Assembly (NCBI RefSeq): GCF_011045095.1
Contig: NZ_JAALDL010000004.1
Coordinates: 248,001-312,000, forward strand
Origin: Grimontia sedimenti
Lineage (GTDB): Bacteria > Pseudomonadota > Gammaproteobacteria > Enterobacterales > Vibrionaceae
Direction: 5' to 3'
Length of the DNA stretch: 64,000 bases
Position 1 is the first letter of the stretch; each line of letters begins with the position of its first letter. Position numbers and translations under genes: made by a program. The notes beneath the pieces were generated by a model that worked only from the letters and a program-made list of their open reading frames with translations, had not been told where the DNA came from and made no database searches. Shown piece by piece: positions 40,485 to 49,124 of this stretch.

Positions 40485-40551
40485 TAGCGACAAACACGTG
40501 CCACTTGAGATAGGCTAAGCCTTCCGTTTCAAGGAAAGTTCCAGAGGGCGC

Positions 40552-41148
40552 GTGAATTATCTGGCGCATTTACACATTGCCAAGCACTGCAACAGCCAGT
40601 TGATGGGAAACCTGATGGCAGATTTTGTTCGCGGAAAACCCGACGGTAAATTTCTGCCAGAGACAACGCAGGCCATCTATCTTCACCGGTTTGTGGATCG
40701 CTTCGTCGACAGCCATGAAGCCATCAAGCCCTGCCGCGCGCTCTTTCCCAAACACCTTTACCGGTTCAGCGCGATTGCTCTCGATATGTTCTGGGATCAT
40801 GCGCTAGTCCATCATTGGGATGCCTTCAATGACGTCCGTTTCGATGAGTTTATCGCCCGCGCCGAGACAGACTGCCGCACCGTAACTCAGCAAGAACCCA
40901 ATCCGCTGCCGGAAAAATATCTTTTTCTCTCAGATAAAATGTGGCGGGAAGGTTGGATCCCCTCTTATGCAGATATCAACACCCTGCCCTTTGCTTTACA
41001 GCGAATGTCAGCCCGAAGCCCTCGGATGGGGCCGCTGGCTGAGACAGCAGAAACCTTAGTTGCTCATCGACAAATATTGTTGGATGCCTTTCCCTCTATC
41101 TATAAAGATGTGCTCAGCGCTGCTCGCGATTTTAAACACCAGCCTTAA
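40552..41148 (+). CDS. acpH: Acyl-carrier-protein phosphodiesterase AcpH
   Basis: 198 residues, GTG start. NYLAHLHIAKHCNSQLMGNLMADFVRGK, LHRFVDRFVDSH and ALDMFWDHALVHHW contain the His/Asp metal ligands of the HD-like AcpH family. It removes 4'-phosphopantetheine from ACP. It follows the CBS gene by 67 bases. Confidence 0.9.
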   Translation: MNYLAHLHIAKHCNSQLMGNLMADFVRGKPDGKFLPETTQAIYLHRFVDRFVDSHEAIKPCRALFPKHLYRFSAIALDMFWDHALVHHWDAFNDVRFDEFIARAETDCRTVTQQEPNPLPEKYLFLSDKMWREGWIPSYADINTLPFALQRMSARSPRMGPLAETAETLVAHRQILLDAFPSIYKDVLSAARDFKHQP

Positions 41149-41175
41149 CTCTCAGTAGCCTCAAATCACAGGCAC

Positions 41176-41201
41176 AAAAAAAGCGACCCGAAGGTCGCTC
41201 A
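41176..41201 (-). terminator. Terminator of aceBA
   Basis: Stem AGCGACC/GGTCGCT with loop CGAA. The A-run on the left is the U-tract of minus-strand transcripts, about 130 bases past the aceA stop. Confidence 0.7.
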
Positions 41202-41328
41202 AAGCGTGGATAAGGGGCAGTACACCCCTGGGCTCTCCGGCCCATGAACAGCTAAGGACTTTGCATGTTATATAAAGTAATCGGGCCGATAGGTATGGCT
41301 GGATTATCTGCCCGATTAGGGTAGCGCT

Positions 41329-42633
41329 TTAAAACTGGTCTTCTTCGGTAGAACCTGTCAGAGCTGTCACAGAAGAATTACCGCCCTGAATAGTGTTGGT
41401 CATCTTATCGAAGTAACCGGTACCCACTTCCTGTTGGTGAGCAACGAAGGTGTAACCACGCTCAGCCGCTTCAAATTCAGGACGCTGTACTTTCTCCACG
41501 TAGTGACGCATGCCTTCACCTTGCGCATAAGCGTGCGCCAGATCGAACATGTTGTACCACATGTTGTGGATACCCGCGAGAGTGATGAACTGGTACTTGT
41601 AGCCCATGTCTGACAGTGCTTGCTGGAACTTCGCGATGGTTGGCGCGTCCAGGTTTTTCTCCCAGTTGAACGAAGGCGAACAGTTATAGGCCAGCAGTTG
41701 ATCTGGGTACTGTGCGTGAATAGCTTCAGCGAACTGACGCGCTTCTTCCAGATCCGGCGTTGCGGTTTCACACCAGATAAGGTCAGCATATGGTGCGTAA
41801 GCCAGACCACGTGAAATCGCCTGATCGATACCCGCACGAACTTTGTAGAAACCTTCTGAAGTACGCTCGCCTTCGATGAAGTCTTTATCGTAAGGGTCAC
41901 AATCAGATGTCAGCAGGTCTGCAGCGTTCGCATCAGTACGCGCAATCACAAGGGTGGTGGTGCCTGCAACGTCGGCAGCAAGACGTGCTGCAACCAGTTT
42001 TTGAACGGCTTCTTGGGTAGGAACCAGCACCTTACCACCCATGTGACCACATTTCTTCACCGATGCCAGCTGGTCTTCAAAGTGAACACCCGCTGCACCC
42101 GCTTCAATCATCGAACGCATCAGCTCGTAAGCATTCAGAACACCACCGAAGCCTGCTTCTGCATCAGCAACGATTGGCAGGAAGTAATCGGTACCTTCTT
42201 CCGGCGTGCCACCTTTAGACCACTGGATTTGGTCAGCACGACGGAAAGAGTTGTTAATGCGCTTAACCACTGCTGGTACGGAATCTACCGGGTAAAGTGA
42301 CTGGTCAGGGTACATAGAAGACGCGGTGTTGTTATCCGCAGCGACCTGCCAACCTGAAAGATAAATCGCCTCGATACCTGCTTTTGCTTGCTGGACAGCC
42401 TGACCACCGGTCAATGCGCCAAGACAGTTCACGTAGCCTTTCTTCGCGCTACCGTTAACCAGTTCCCATAGCTTGTCAGCACCGCGCTGGGCAATGGTCT
42501 GCTCCGGTACGAATGAACCACGCAGGGCAACCACTTCTTCCGCCGTGTAAGTACGTTTCACGTTCTTCCAACGCGGATTTTCTGCCCAGTCTTTTTTCAG
42601 TGCGTCAATTTGCTGCTGTCTTGTCAGAGTCAT
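41329..42633 (-). CDS. aceA: Isocitrate lyase
   Basis: 434 residues from [16 protein letters not shown] (start 42633). The active-site [18 protein letters not shown] and the substrate loop ending YNCSPSFNW are intact. It splits isocitrate to succinate and glyoxylate in the glyoxylate bypass. It lies 36 bases after aceB on the minus strand. No aceK is adjacent. Confidence 0.97.
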   Translation of the reverse strand: MTLTRQQQIDALKKDWAENPRWKNVKRTYTAEEVVALRGSFVPEQTIAQRGADKLWELVNGSAKKGYVNCLGALTGGQAVQQAKAGIEAIYLSGWQVAADNNTASSMYPDQSLYPVDSVPAVVKRINNSFRRADQIQWSKGGTPEEGTDYFLPIVADAEAGFGGVLNAYELMRSMIEAGAAGVHFEDQLASVKKCGHMGGKVLVPTQEAVQKLVAARLAADVAGTTTLVIARTDANAADLLTSDCDPYDKDFIEGERTSEGFYKVRAGIDQAISRGLAYAPYADLIWCETATPDLEEARQFAEAIHAQYPDQLLAYNCSPSFNWEKNLDAPTIAKFQQALSDMGYKYQFITLAGIHNMWYNMFDLAHAYAQGEGMRHYVEKVQRPEFEAAERGYTFVAHQQEVGTGYFDKMTNTIQGGNSSVTALTGSTEEDQF

Positions 42634-42669
42634 TGTGCTTCCCTCTCTCAATGTTTGATAAATCGGTAA

Positions 42670-44277
42670 TTAGTCCAGCAATTCGTATCCAGATAACGTC
42701 AGGAAATCTGCCAGCTCATCACTGGTGGTCAGTTGCTCCATCAAACTGGCCGCCTGCTGGTATTTCCCGCCGTTGAATACGGTTTCCCCTAGTTCCTGCT
42801 TCAGCACCTCCATCTCTTCGGCCAGACAGGCGCGGAAGAAATCTGCGGTAACGGTTTTGCCGTTGCTGAGCGATTTTTCATGTTTAATCCATTGCCAGAT
42901 TGAAGCGCGGGAGATTTCCGCCGTCGCCGCATCTTCCATCAGGCCATAGATAGGCACACATCCATTCCCCGAAATCCAAGCTTCGATGTATTGCACCGCC
43001 ACGCGAATGTTATGTCGCATGCCTTCCTCGGTGCGGTCACCTTCACACGGCTCTGTGAGCTCTTTGGCTGTGATAGGTGCGTCTTGCTCACGCATGACAT
43101 CGAGTTGGTTTTTACGCTCGCCGAGCGCTGCATCGAAAACCGCTTTCGCCGTGTCTGCCAGACCAGGGTGAGCCACCCAGGTACCGTCATGACCGTTATT
43201 GGCTTCCAGCGATTTGTCCGCATTGATTTTGTCCAGAACCCAGGCGTTCTTCTCTGGGTCTTTTGACGGGATAAACGCCGCCATGCCACCCATTGCCATC
43301 GCACCGCGGTGGTGACAGGTTTTCACCAGAAGACGCGAATACGCGTTCAGGAAAGGTTTTTCCATCGTCACCACCTGACGATCCGGCAAAACGCGGTCTG
43401 GGTGGTTACGGAATGTTTTGATATAGCTGAAGATGTAATCCCAACGGCCGCAGTTCAGCGCCACAATGTGGTCTTTCAGCGCGTGCAGGATTTCGTCCAT
43501 CTCGAACACTGCTGGCAGTGTTTCGATAAGCACGGTTGCCTTGATGGTGCCGCGAGGCAGATTGAACTCATCTTCCGCAAAGCAGAACACGTCGTTCCAC
43601 CATGCAGCTTCTTGATGCGCCTGAAGTTTTGGCAGGTAGAAATAAGGACCAGAGCCATTTTCCAGCAAGGTTTTATGGTTGCGGAAGAAATACAAACCGA
43701 AATCCAGCAGCGCACCAGGAATCGGCGTACCATTCAGCAGCACGTGCTTTTCTTTCAGGTGCAGACCACGAACACGGCAAATCAGCACCGATGGGTCATC
43801 GCCGAGGGCGTAGTGTTTGCCTGTCGCTGGGTTGTTGTAAGAAATAGTGCGGTTAATCGCGTCGGTCAGGTTACGCTGGCCTTGCAGCACAGGCCCCCAA
43901 ACCGGCGAGAATGAATCTTCGAAGTCTGCCATGAATACTTTTACGTTGGCATTCAGAGCATTAATCACCATTTTCCTTTCTGGCGGGCCGGTGATTTCCA
44001 GGCGGCGGTCTTGTAGGTCTTCAGGAATACCGCGAATACGCCAGTCACCGTTTCGGATTTCTGCCGTCTCAGGCAGAAAGTCAGGCGTGGCACCCGCATC
44101 AAATTGCGCCTGACGTGCTTCTCGGGCTTCCAGCAGTTCTGGTACACGGTGCGCAAAGCGGGTGGCAAGTTTCAGGATGAAAGAGAGCGCTTCATCAGTC
44201 AGTACATCAGATTCCATCTCAGTGATCGGCGGAACAAACGACAATTCCTTTAAAGCTTGTTGTGCTTGTGAATCCAT
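42670..44277 (-). CDS. aceB: Malate synthase A
   Basis: 535 residues. MVINALNANVKVFMADFEDSFSPVW, VLICRVRGLHLKEKH, IKATVLIETLPAVFEMDEILHAL and the late GDRTEEGMRHNIRVAVQYIEAW are family signatures. It joins glyoxylate and acetyl-CoA to make malate. First gene of the aceBA operon, transcribed from the long intergenic region towards oxyR. Confidence 0.97.
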   Translation of the reverse strand: MDSQAQQALKELSFVPPITEMESDVLTDEALSFILKLATRFAHRVPELLEAREARQAQFDAGATPDFLPETAEIRNGDWRIRGIPEDLQDRRLEITGPPERKMVINALNANVKVFMADFEDSFSPVWGPVLQGQRNLTDAINRTISYNNPATGKHYALGDDPSVLICRVRGLHLKEKHVLLNGTPIPGALLDFGLYFFRNHKTLLENGSGPYFYLPKLQAHQEAAWWNDVFCFAEDEFNLPRGTIKATVLIETLPAVFEMDEILHALKDHIVALNCGRWDYIFSYIKTFRNHPDRVLPDRQVVTMEKPFLNAYSRLLVKTCHHRGAMAMGGMAAFIPSKDPEKNAWVLDKINADKSLEANNGHDGTWVAHPGLADTAKAVFDAALGERKNQLDVMREQDAPITAKELTEPCEGDRTEEGMRHNIRVAVQYIEAWISGNGCVPIYGLMEDAATAEISRASIWQWIKHEKSLSNGKTVTADFFRACLAEEMEVLKQELGETVFNGGKYQQAASLMEQLTTSDELADFLTLSGYELLD

Positions 44278-44973
44278 AAAATGCCCTCCATTTCCATTTG
44301 TAACTAAATCACAACAATATCAATTATTCCCTTACTGCTTCGATTGCTTTCTTATCGCCGAAACACCCTTCTAAACTGGCGTATTTATTTTCACCCGTCA
44401 ACACTACCAAAGGCGTTAGACTTAAGTCTTAAATCATTTAAATCATTTAATATCAACAATTTACAAAATATAGAGTTTTAACTCAAAACACTAAATTAAA
44501 ACGAATCTCAGATTGTTCTTCCGCTTGTGACTTTCTCATCCCTTAGTGCGATTTTTGTAAGCACTTACGAAATTAAATTACTTTTCGAGTCAACTTGTTG
44601 AATATTGAATTCGCATGTTTTAAACGTAGCAGTGAATATCAATTTCTGCAGAAAATCTTTTTATAACAAAAGCTTAACAACACAAGCATCTGGCAGCCGC
44701 TAACAAACATGCAACTTAAGTGCTTAATAATTGGCGAAAAATATGTAGGGATACCGACAGAATTTAATTTCAGAAGCGCAGGGGAGTTACCAAAGTGTAA
44801 AAAGGATATTATTCTAGCGGTAGATCAATATTCAGAATAAATAACCAAAGTTATTCTAAAACCTAATGAGAGCTAAAGAATCTTGAAAAACCAGAGGAAA
44901 TTTCATCGTTTTAGGTGTTTTGATGCGCATGTTGACGATGAAAGTTCCCCGGATTTGAGTACCACTATGGTAC
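44278..44973. other. A+T-rich intergenic region between oxyR and aceB
   Basis: About 700 bases with no convincing gene on either strand. It should carry the aceBA promoter at its left side. A hairpin AGTACC/GGTACT around 44958-44974 lies at the end of oxyR but lacks a clear U-run. A short direct repeat AAATCATTT occurs near 44430-44450. Nothing else is recognised. Confidence 0.4.
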
Positions 44974-45870
44974 TTAAAGGAGAGTTTCAACCAGATCCGC
45001 AAGTGCTTCAAAGGTCGGTTTGCGGCTCGAAGTAGGACGCCACACCAGCCCAATTTCGCGGTAAGCCTCCCGCCCCGGTGGTTCCATCACCACCAAATCG
45101 AGATTCTCGATGAGCCCATGATTGATGGCCATTTGGGGAATGAAAGTTGTACCCAACCCATTCGCGACCATTTGCACCAAAGTATGAAGACTGGTTGCGG
45201 TAAACGGGTTAATTTTCTCTGTGCTTGTGAGCTGACAGGCTGAGACTGCGTGGTCTGTCAGGCAATGTTCACGCTCCAGCAGAAATACCGACTCATCCGG
45301 CAGATCAGAATAGTGGATAGGAACAGGGATCCCTTGCGCCTGAGCACTGTTTAGCACCATCTTAAACGAGTCTTTCCCCACGATACGGCTTTGCATGCCG
45401 CCGATTTCGACAGGTAGCGCCAGAATCAGCACATCCATCTCACCACTTTTCAGCGCCATGAGCAGATTTGCAGTGGTGTCTTCGCGCAGCAGCAAATCAA
45501 GCTCGGGAAAGCGCTGGTTCACTGCCTGCACCAAGTCACAGAGAAGGAAAGGAGCGATAGTGGGAATACAGCCTACACGCAGCTTGCCCTGCATCGGGCT
45601 TTCACTGACTTGTGTCAGCTCCATTAAATCTTGACTACGTGCCAAGATTTCCCGACTTCGAGACACAACATCTTCACCGATAGCCGAAAATACCAGTGTT
45701 TTGTTATCGCGCTCAATAAGCTGAGATCCAATCAGGTCTTCAAGGTTTTGAATGCCGGAACTTAGTGTAGACTGACTGACGAAACACTGTTTGGCCGCCT
45801 CACCGAAATGGCGCGTCTCATACAGTGTGACCAAGTAATGGAGTTGTTTGAGAGAAGGGAATTTAGTCAT
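44974..45870 (-). CDS. oxyR: Peroxide-sensing LysR-type regulator OxyR
   Basis: 298 residues. N-terminal winged helix FPSLKQLHYLVTLYETRHFGEAAKQCFVSQSTLSSGIQ. The two redox cysteines are in LLEREHCLTDHAVSACQL, spaced by eight residues as in E. coli Cys199 and Cys208. On oxidation by hydrogen peroxide it activates antioxidant genes. It is divergent from a peroxiredoxin gene, a probable target. Confidence 0.94.
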   Translation of the reverse strand: MTKFPSLKQLHYLVTLYETRHFGEAAKQCFVSQSTLSSGIQNLEDLIGSQLIERDNKTLVFSAIGEDVVSRSREILARSQDLMELTQVSESPMQGKLRVGCIPTIAPFLLCDLVQAVNQRFPELDLLLREDTTANLLMALKSGEMDVLILALPVEIGGMQSRIVGKDSFKMVLNSAQAQGIPVPIHYSDLPDESVFLLEREHCLTDHAVSACQLTSTEKINPFTATSLHTLVQMVANGLGTTFIPQMAINHGLIENLDLVVMEPPGREAYREIGLVWRPTSSRKPTFEALADLVETLL

Positions 45871-45999
45871 CGATTTTTCCGATTACGCTAATCTATTTAA
45901 TTCACTTTTTTCAATCTAGCAGTTCCATTATAGTTTGTCCCGTTCATAGATGAATCAAGGCATTCATGCCTGAAAATTAGACATTTTAGGAGCTGAGAA

Positions 46000-46602
46000 A
46001 TGGTACTAGTAGGCCGTCAAGCCCCAGACTTCACTGCAGCAGCAGTTCTGGGCAATGGTGAAATCGTAGAAAACTTCAACCTGAAAGAATTCACCAAAGG
46101 TAAGAAAGCGGTTCTGTTCTTCTACCCACTGGACTTCACTTTCGTATGTCCTTCTGAGCTGATCGCTTTCGACAAGCGTCACGCTGACTTCCAAGAGAAA
46201 GGCGTTGAAGTCATCGGCGTTTCTATCGACTCTCAGTTCTCTCACAACGCATGGCGTAACACTGCTGTTGAAGACGGCGGTATCGGCCAGGTTAAATACC
46301 CATTGGTTGCAGACGTTAAGCACGAAATCTGTAAAGCATACGACGTAGAGCACCCAGAAGCAGGCGTTGCTTTCCGTGGTTCTTTCCTGATCGACGAAGA
46401 CGGTCTGGTACGTCACCAAGTTGTTAACGACCTGCCACTGGGCCGTAACATCGACGAAATGCTGCGCATGGTTGACGCACTGAACTTCCACCAGAAGAAC
46501 GGTGAAGTTTGCCCAGCACAGTGGGAAGAAGGCAAAGCAGGTATGGACGCATCTCCTAAAGGTGTTGCAGCGTTCCTGTCTGAGCACTCTGACGACCTGT
46601 AA
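46000..46602 (+). CDS. Typical 2-Cys peroxiredoxin (AhpC/Prx1 type)
   Basis: 200 residues. The peroxidatic cysteine is in YPLDFTFVCPSELIAFDK and the resolving one in NGEVCPAQWEEG. The gene uses mostly the optimal codons of highly expressed genes, and TTTAGGAGCTGAGAA forms a strong ribosome-binding site. It reduces hydrogen peroxide and organic peroxides. It faces oxyR across 130 bases, suggesting OxyR control. No ahpF follows, so reduction may rely on thioredoxin. Confidence 0.93.
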   Translation: MVLVGRQAPDFTAAAVLGNGEIVENFNLKEFTKGKKAVLFFYPLDFTFVCPSELIAFDKRHADFQEKGVEVIGVSIDSQFSHNAWRNTAVEDGGIGQVKYPLVADVKHEICKAYDVEHPEAGVAFRGSFLIDEDGLVRHQVVNDLPLGRNIDEMLRMVDALNFHQKNGEVCPAQWEEGKAGMDASPKGVAAFLSEHSDDL

Positions 46603-46678
46603 TATTTGGCTAACTGCTCGCGCAGTTTCCCCCTAACGCGTAAGCGTAAAGCCAAAGTCAGCTATAAAAATAGAATGA

Positions 46679-46703
46679 GGCCCGGACCACCGGGCCCTTT
46701 TTT
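46679..46703 (+). terminator. Terminator of the peroxiredoxin gene
   Basis: Stem GGCCCGG/CCGGGCC with loop ACCA, followed by six T's. Confidence 0.9.
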
Positions 46704-46780
46704 GTTTAAGCTCCGGGAAATTTGGGATTTATTCCACCTTCTGTATAAGCCCAAAATTCAGAGTTCCAAAGGGACTATTT

Positions 46781-46918
46781 AGGTCCTGGGTCCTAGGGGG
46801 CGAGGTCCTAGGAAAAGCGAACTTAAAAGGTCCTGGGTCCTAGGGGACGAGGTCCTAGGAAAAGCGGACTTAAAAGGTCCTAGATCCTAGGGAACAAGGT
46901 CCTAGGAAAAGCGGACTC
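46781..46918. repeat. Three tandem 47-bp CCTAGG-rich units
   Basis: Units start at 46781, 46828 and 46875. Each reads AGGTCCTGGGTCCTAGGGG, then (G/A)CGAGGTCCTAGG and AAAAGCGGACTT, with a few differences in the third. The CCTAGG cores are palindromic. Related single copies occur at 31822 and 47071 in this window. Confidence 0.9.
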
Positions 46919-47070
46919 TCGGTCATTAAATTGATTTCCAGACACACCCAACTTTCAGCGCATTTTCTCGCATTGCTCTAATCTATATCTTCGCTTTCCT
47001 GCTTTTTCTGCCCTTCTTGTTCTTTCTCTTATCTCAAATCTCATCTCTGCACTTTCTCGCTCTTGCTCTT

Positions 47071-47110
47071 GCTCTTCCTAGGACCCAGGATCCTAGGCCC
47101 TGCTCTTCCT
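47071..47110. repeat. CCTAGG-rich intergenic repeat, single copy
   Basis: GCTCTTCCTAGGACCCAGG followed by ATCCTAGGCCCTGCTCTTCC, the inverse orientation of the tandem units at 46781. It closes a C/T-rich stretch (about 46970-47078) on the plus strand. No gene is seen between 46703 and 47207. Confidence 0.75.
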
Positions 47111-47207
47111 GCTCCTAACCAACTTTTACCAAACTTTTACACGCCTCCATCTTCTATTCCGAATGCAACTCCTTGATGATGAGAGCTCAAATTCCAAGGA
47201 GTGTTGT

Positions 47208-47942
47208 ATGTCTGTTTTGGTTGAAGTGTGCATTGATAGTATTGAATCCCTTCCTATCGCCGAGCGTGCAGGGGCGAAGCGTATTGAGCTTTGCAGTTCG
47301 CTAGCAACGGGTGGCCTGACAGCCAGTGCGGGTTACATGAAAGCGGCGGCGCGTGTGGCGGGTATTCCGGTTTACGGCATTATTCGTCCCCGTGAAGGCG
47401 ACTTCCTTTATTCAGGTGATGATGTGGAAATCATGCTTGAAGACATTCACACCGCGAAACAGGCAGGCCTTAACGGCGTGGTGATTGGTGCGCTGCAAGC
47501 TGACGGAAAAATCGATGAGACGATTGTTGGCGACATGATCAAAGCGGCCTCCGGCATGGGCATCACTTTCCACCGAGCGATTGACCACTGCTCTGCCCCG
47601 TTTGATGCACTGGAATTTCTGATGGCGCACAAGGTAGAACGCATTCTGACTTCCGGCCTTGCCAAACGCGCCGAAGACGGCATTGAGATGCTGAAAGAGA
47701 TGGCTACGTTTACCCAAGGTCGCCTTTCAATCATGCCAGGCGCTGGCGTTTCGCCGGATAATGCCAAGCGCATCGTTGACGCCACAGGCGTGACAGAAAT
47801 TCACCTTTCCGGCAAAACCACCCGCCAATCCCATATGGTTTTCAAAAACGAAAACGCCACCATGGGCAACGGTGACGATTTTGCCATCACAGTCACCAAT
47901 CCTGAGACAATCAAAGCTACACTCGCAGCGCTAACTCGCTAA
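47208..47942 (+). CDS. cutC: CutC-family protein
   Basis: 244 residues from the ATG at 47208, with AAGGAG upstream. The TIM-barrel family landmarks are VLVEVCIDSIESLPIAERAGAKRIELCSSLATGGLTAS, IIRPREGDFLYS, GITFHRAIDHC and RILTSGLAK. CutC was linked to copper tolerance in E. coli, though that role is disputed. It stands alone, 86 bases before ppk2. Confidence 0.93.
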   Translation: MSVLVEVCIDSIESLPIAERAGAKRIELCSSLATGGLTASAGYMKAAARVAGIPVYGIIRPREGDFLYSGDDVEIMLEDIHTAKQAGLNGVVIGALQADGKIDETIVGDMIKAASGMGITFHRAIDHCSAPFDALEFLMAHKVERILTSGLAKRAEDGIEMLKEMATFTQGRLSIMPGAGVSPDNAKRIVDATGVTEIHLSGKTTRQSHMVFKNENATMGNGDDFAITVTNPETIKATLAALTR

Positions 47943-48028
47943 GCTCGCACTTTTCCGAAAGGGGGATTGAAATCATCCTCCTTTCTTTTTTAGGGTGGCA
48001 GGACAACCCGAGGAAAAGGACGTGGCAC

Positions 48029-48853
48029 ATGGCGAGCGAAGAACAAGACAAGCCAACGAAAAAGAAGAAAGGGAAACTCAGCAGCGAAGCCTACGAGAAC
48101 AAACTCGCTGAGCTACAGACGGAACTCGTCAAACTTCAGGAATGGGTCAAACTCAAAGGCCTGAAAGTGGTCGTCGTCTTCGAAGGGCGCGATGCCGCGG
48201 GTAAAGGCGGCGTGATAAAGCGCATTACCGAAAAGCTCAACCCACGCGTTTGCCGTATTGTCGCGCTGGATAAACCCACAGAGCGCGAACGCACCCAATG
48301 GTATTTCCAACGCTACGTTTCGCACCTTCCTGCTGCGGGCGAAATCGTCCTGTTTGACCGAAGCTGGTATAACCGCGCAGGCGTTGAGCGCGTGATGGGC
48401 TTTTGCACCGACGAGCAATATGATGAATTCATGCGTACCTGCCCCGAGTTCGAGCGTATGTTGCAGCGCTCCGGCATTATCCTGCTGAAATACTGGTTCT
48501 CGGTTTCCGATGAAGTGCAGGAAAAGCGCTTCAGCGAACGCATCAATACCCCAATGAAACGCTGGAAGTTCAGCCCTATGGATTTGGAATCCCGAAGCCG
48601 CTGGAAAGAATACAGTGAAGCAAAAGATAAAATGTTCGCTTACACAGACACCAAAGAATCCCCTTGGTGGGTAGTGGAAGCCGACAACAAAAAACGTGCG
48701 CGCCTGAACTGCATCTCCCACCTGCTTTCCAGCATTCCGTATGAAGCCATCAGTTATGACACCATCGATCTGCCGGAGATCAACAAAGAAGGCTACGTAC
48801 GTGCGCCACTCGAAAGCCAAAGCTTCGTGCCGGATGTCACCGAAGAGCTATAA
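48029..48853 (+). CDS. ppk2: Polyphosphate kinase 2
   Basis: 274 residues. Walker A VVVFEGRDAAGKGGVIKRITEKL and Walker B-like IVLFDRSWYNRAGVERVMGFC define the PPK2 family. A lysine-rich N-terminus (KPTKKKKGK) and the single kinase domain suggest the short PPK2 group. It uses polyphosphate to phosphorylate nucleoside diphosphates. The ACCTGAA-type spacing and a following terminator mark a single-gene unit. Confidence 0.92.
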   Translation: MASEEQDKPTKKKKGKLSSEAYENKLAELQTELVKLQEWVKLKGLKVVVVFEGRDAAGKGGVIKRITEKLNPRVCRIVALDKPTERERTQWYFQRYVSHLPAAGEIVLFDRSWYNRAGVERVMGFCTDEQYDEFMRTCPEFERMLQRSGIILLKYWFSVSDEVQEKRFSERINTPMKRWKFSPMDLESRSRWKEYSEAKDKMFAYTDTKESPWWVVEADNKKRARLNCISHLLSSIPYEAISYDTIDLPEINKEGYVRAPLESQSFVPDVTEEL

Positions 48854-48874
48854 GCCAACCACCACCCAACCCAA

Positions 48875-48905
48875 AAGCGCAGCTGATAAAAGCTGCGCTT
48901 TTTTG
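48875..48905 (+). terminator. Terminator of ppk2
   Basis: Stem AAGCGCAGCT/AGCTGCGCTT with loop GATAAA and a T-run. Confidence 0.9.
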
Positions 48906-49124
48906 TCTTGAAAACACGCCTCAAAGACGACCTTTCCAGACAGCGTCAAAACTTCGTAAACCACTGTAATTACGCCATAAAAATGTCACCACTGTGCATT
49001 TACTGCCAGTTCACGATTCTGAATTGAGGGACTGCTTCAAATAACGGATTTTCTCGCTCACTCACCCGGTATTTCCCTCTATATATTCCGCCCCAAATCA
49101 CAACCATCAAAAAGAATAAATACC

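Noticed and set aside
45871-45999. A canonical OxyR operator between oxyR and the peroxiredoxin gene
   Set aside because: ATAG and CTAT fragments occur, but I could not align four of them with the required spacing, so no site is claimed.
46781-46918. Tandem repeats considered as a CRISPR array
   Set aside because: The 47-bp units follow each other directly with no unique spacers, there are only three, and no cas genes are nearby.
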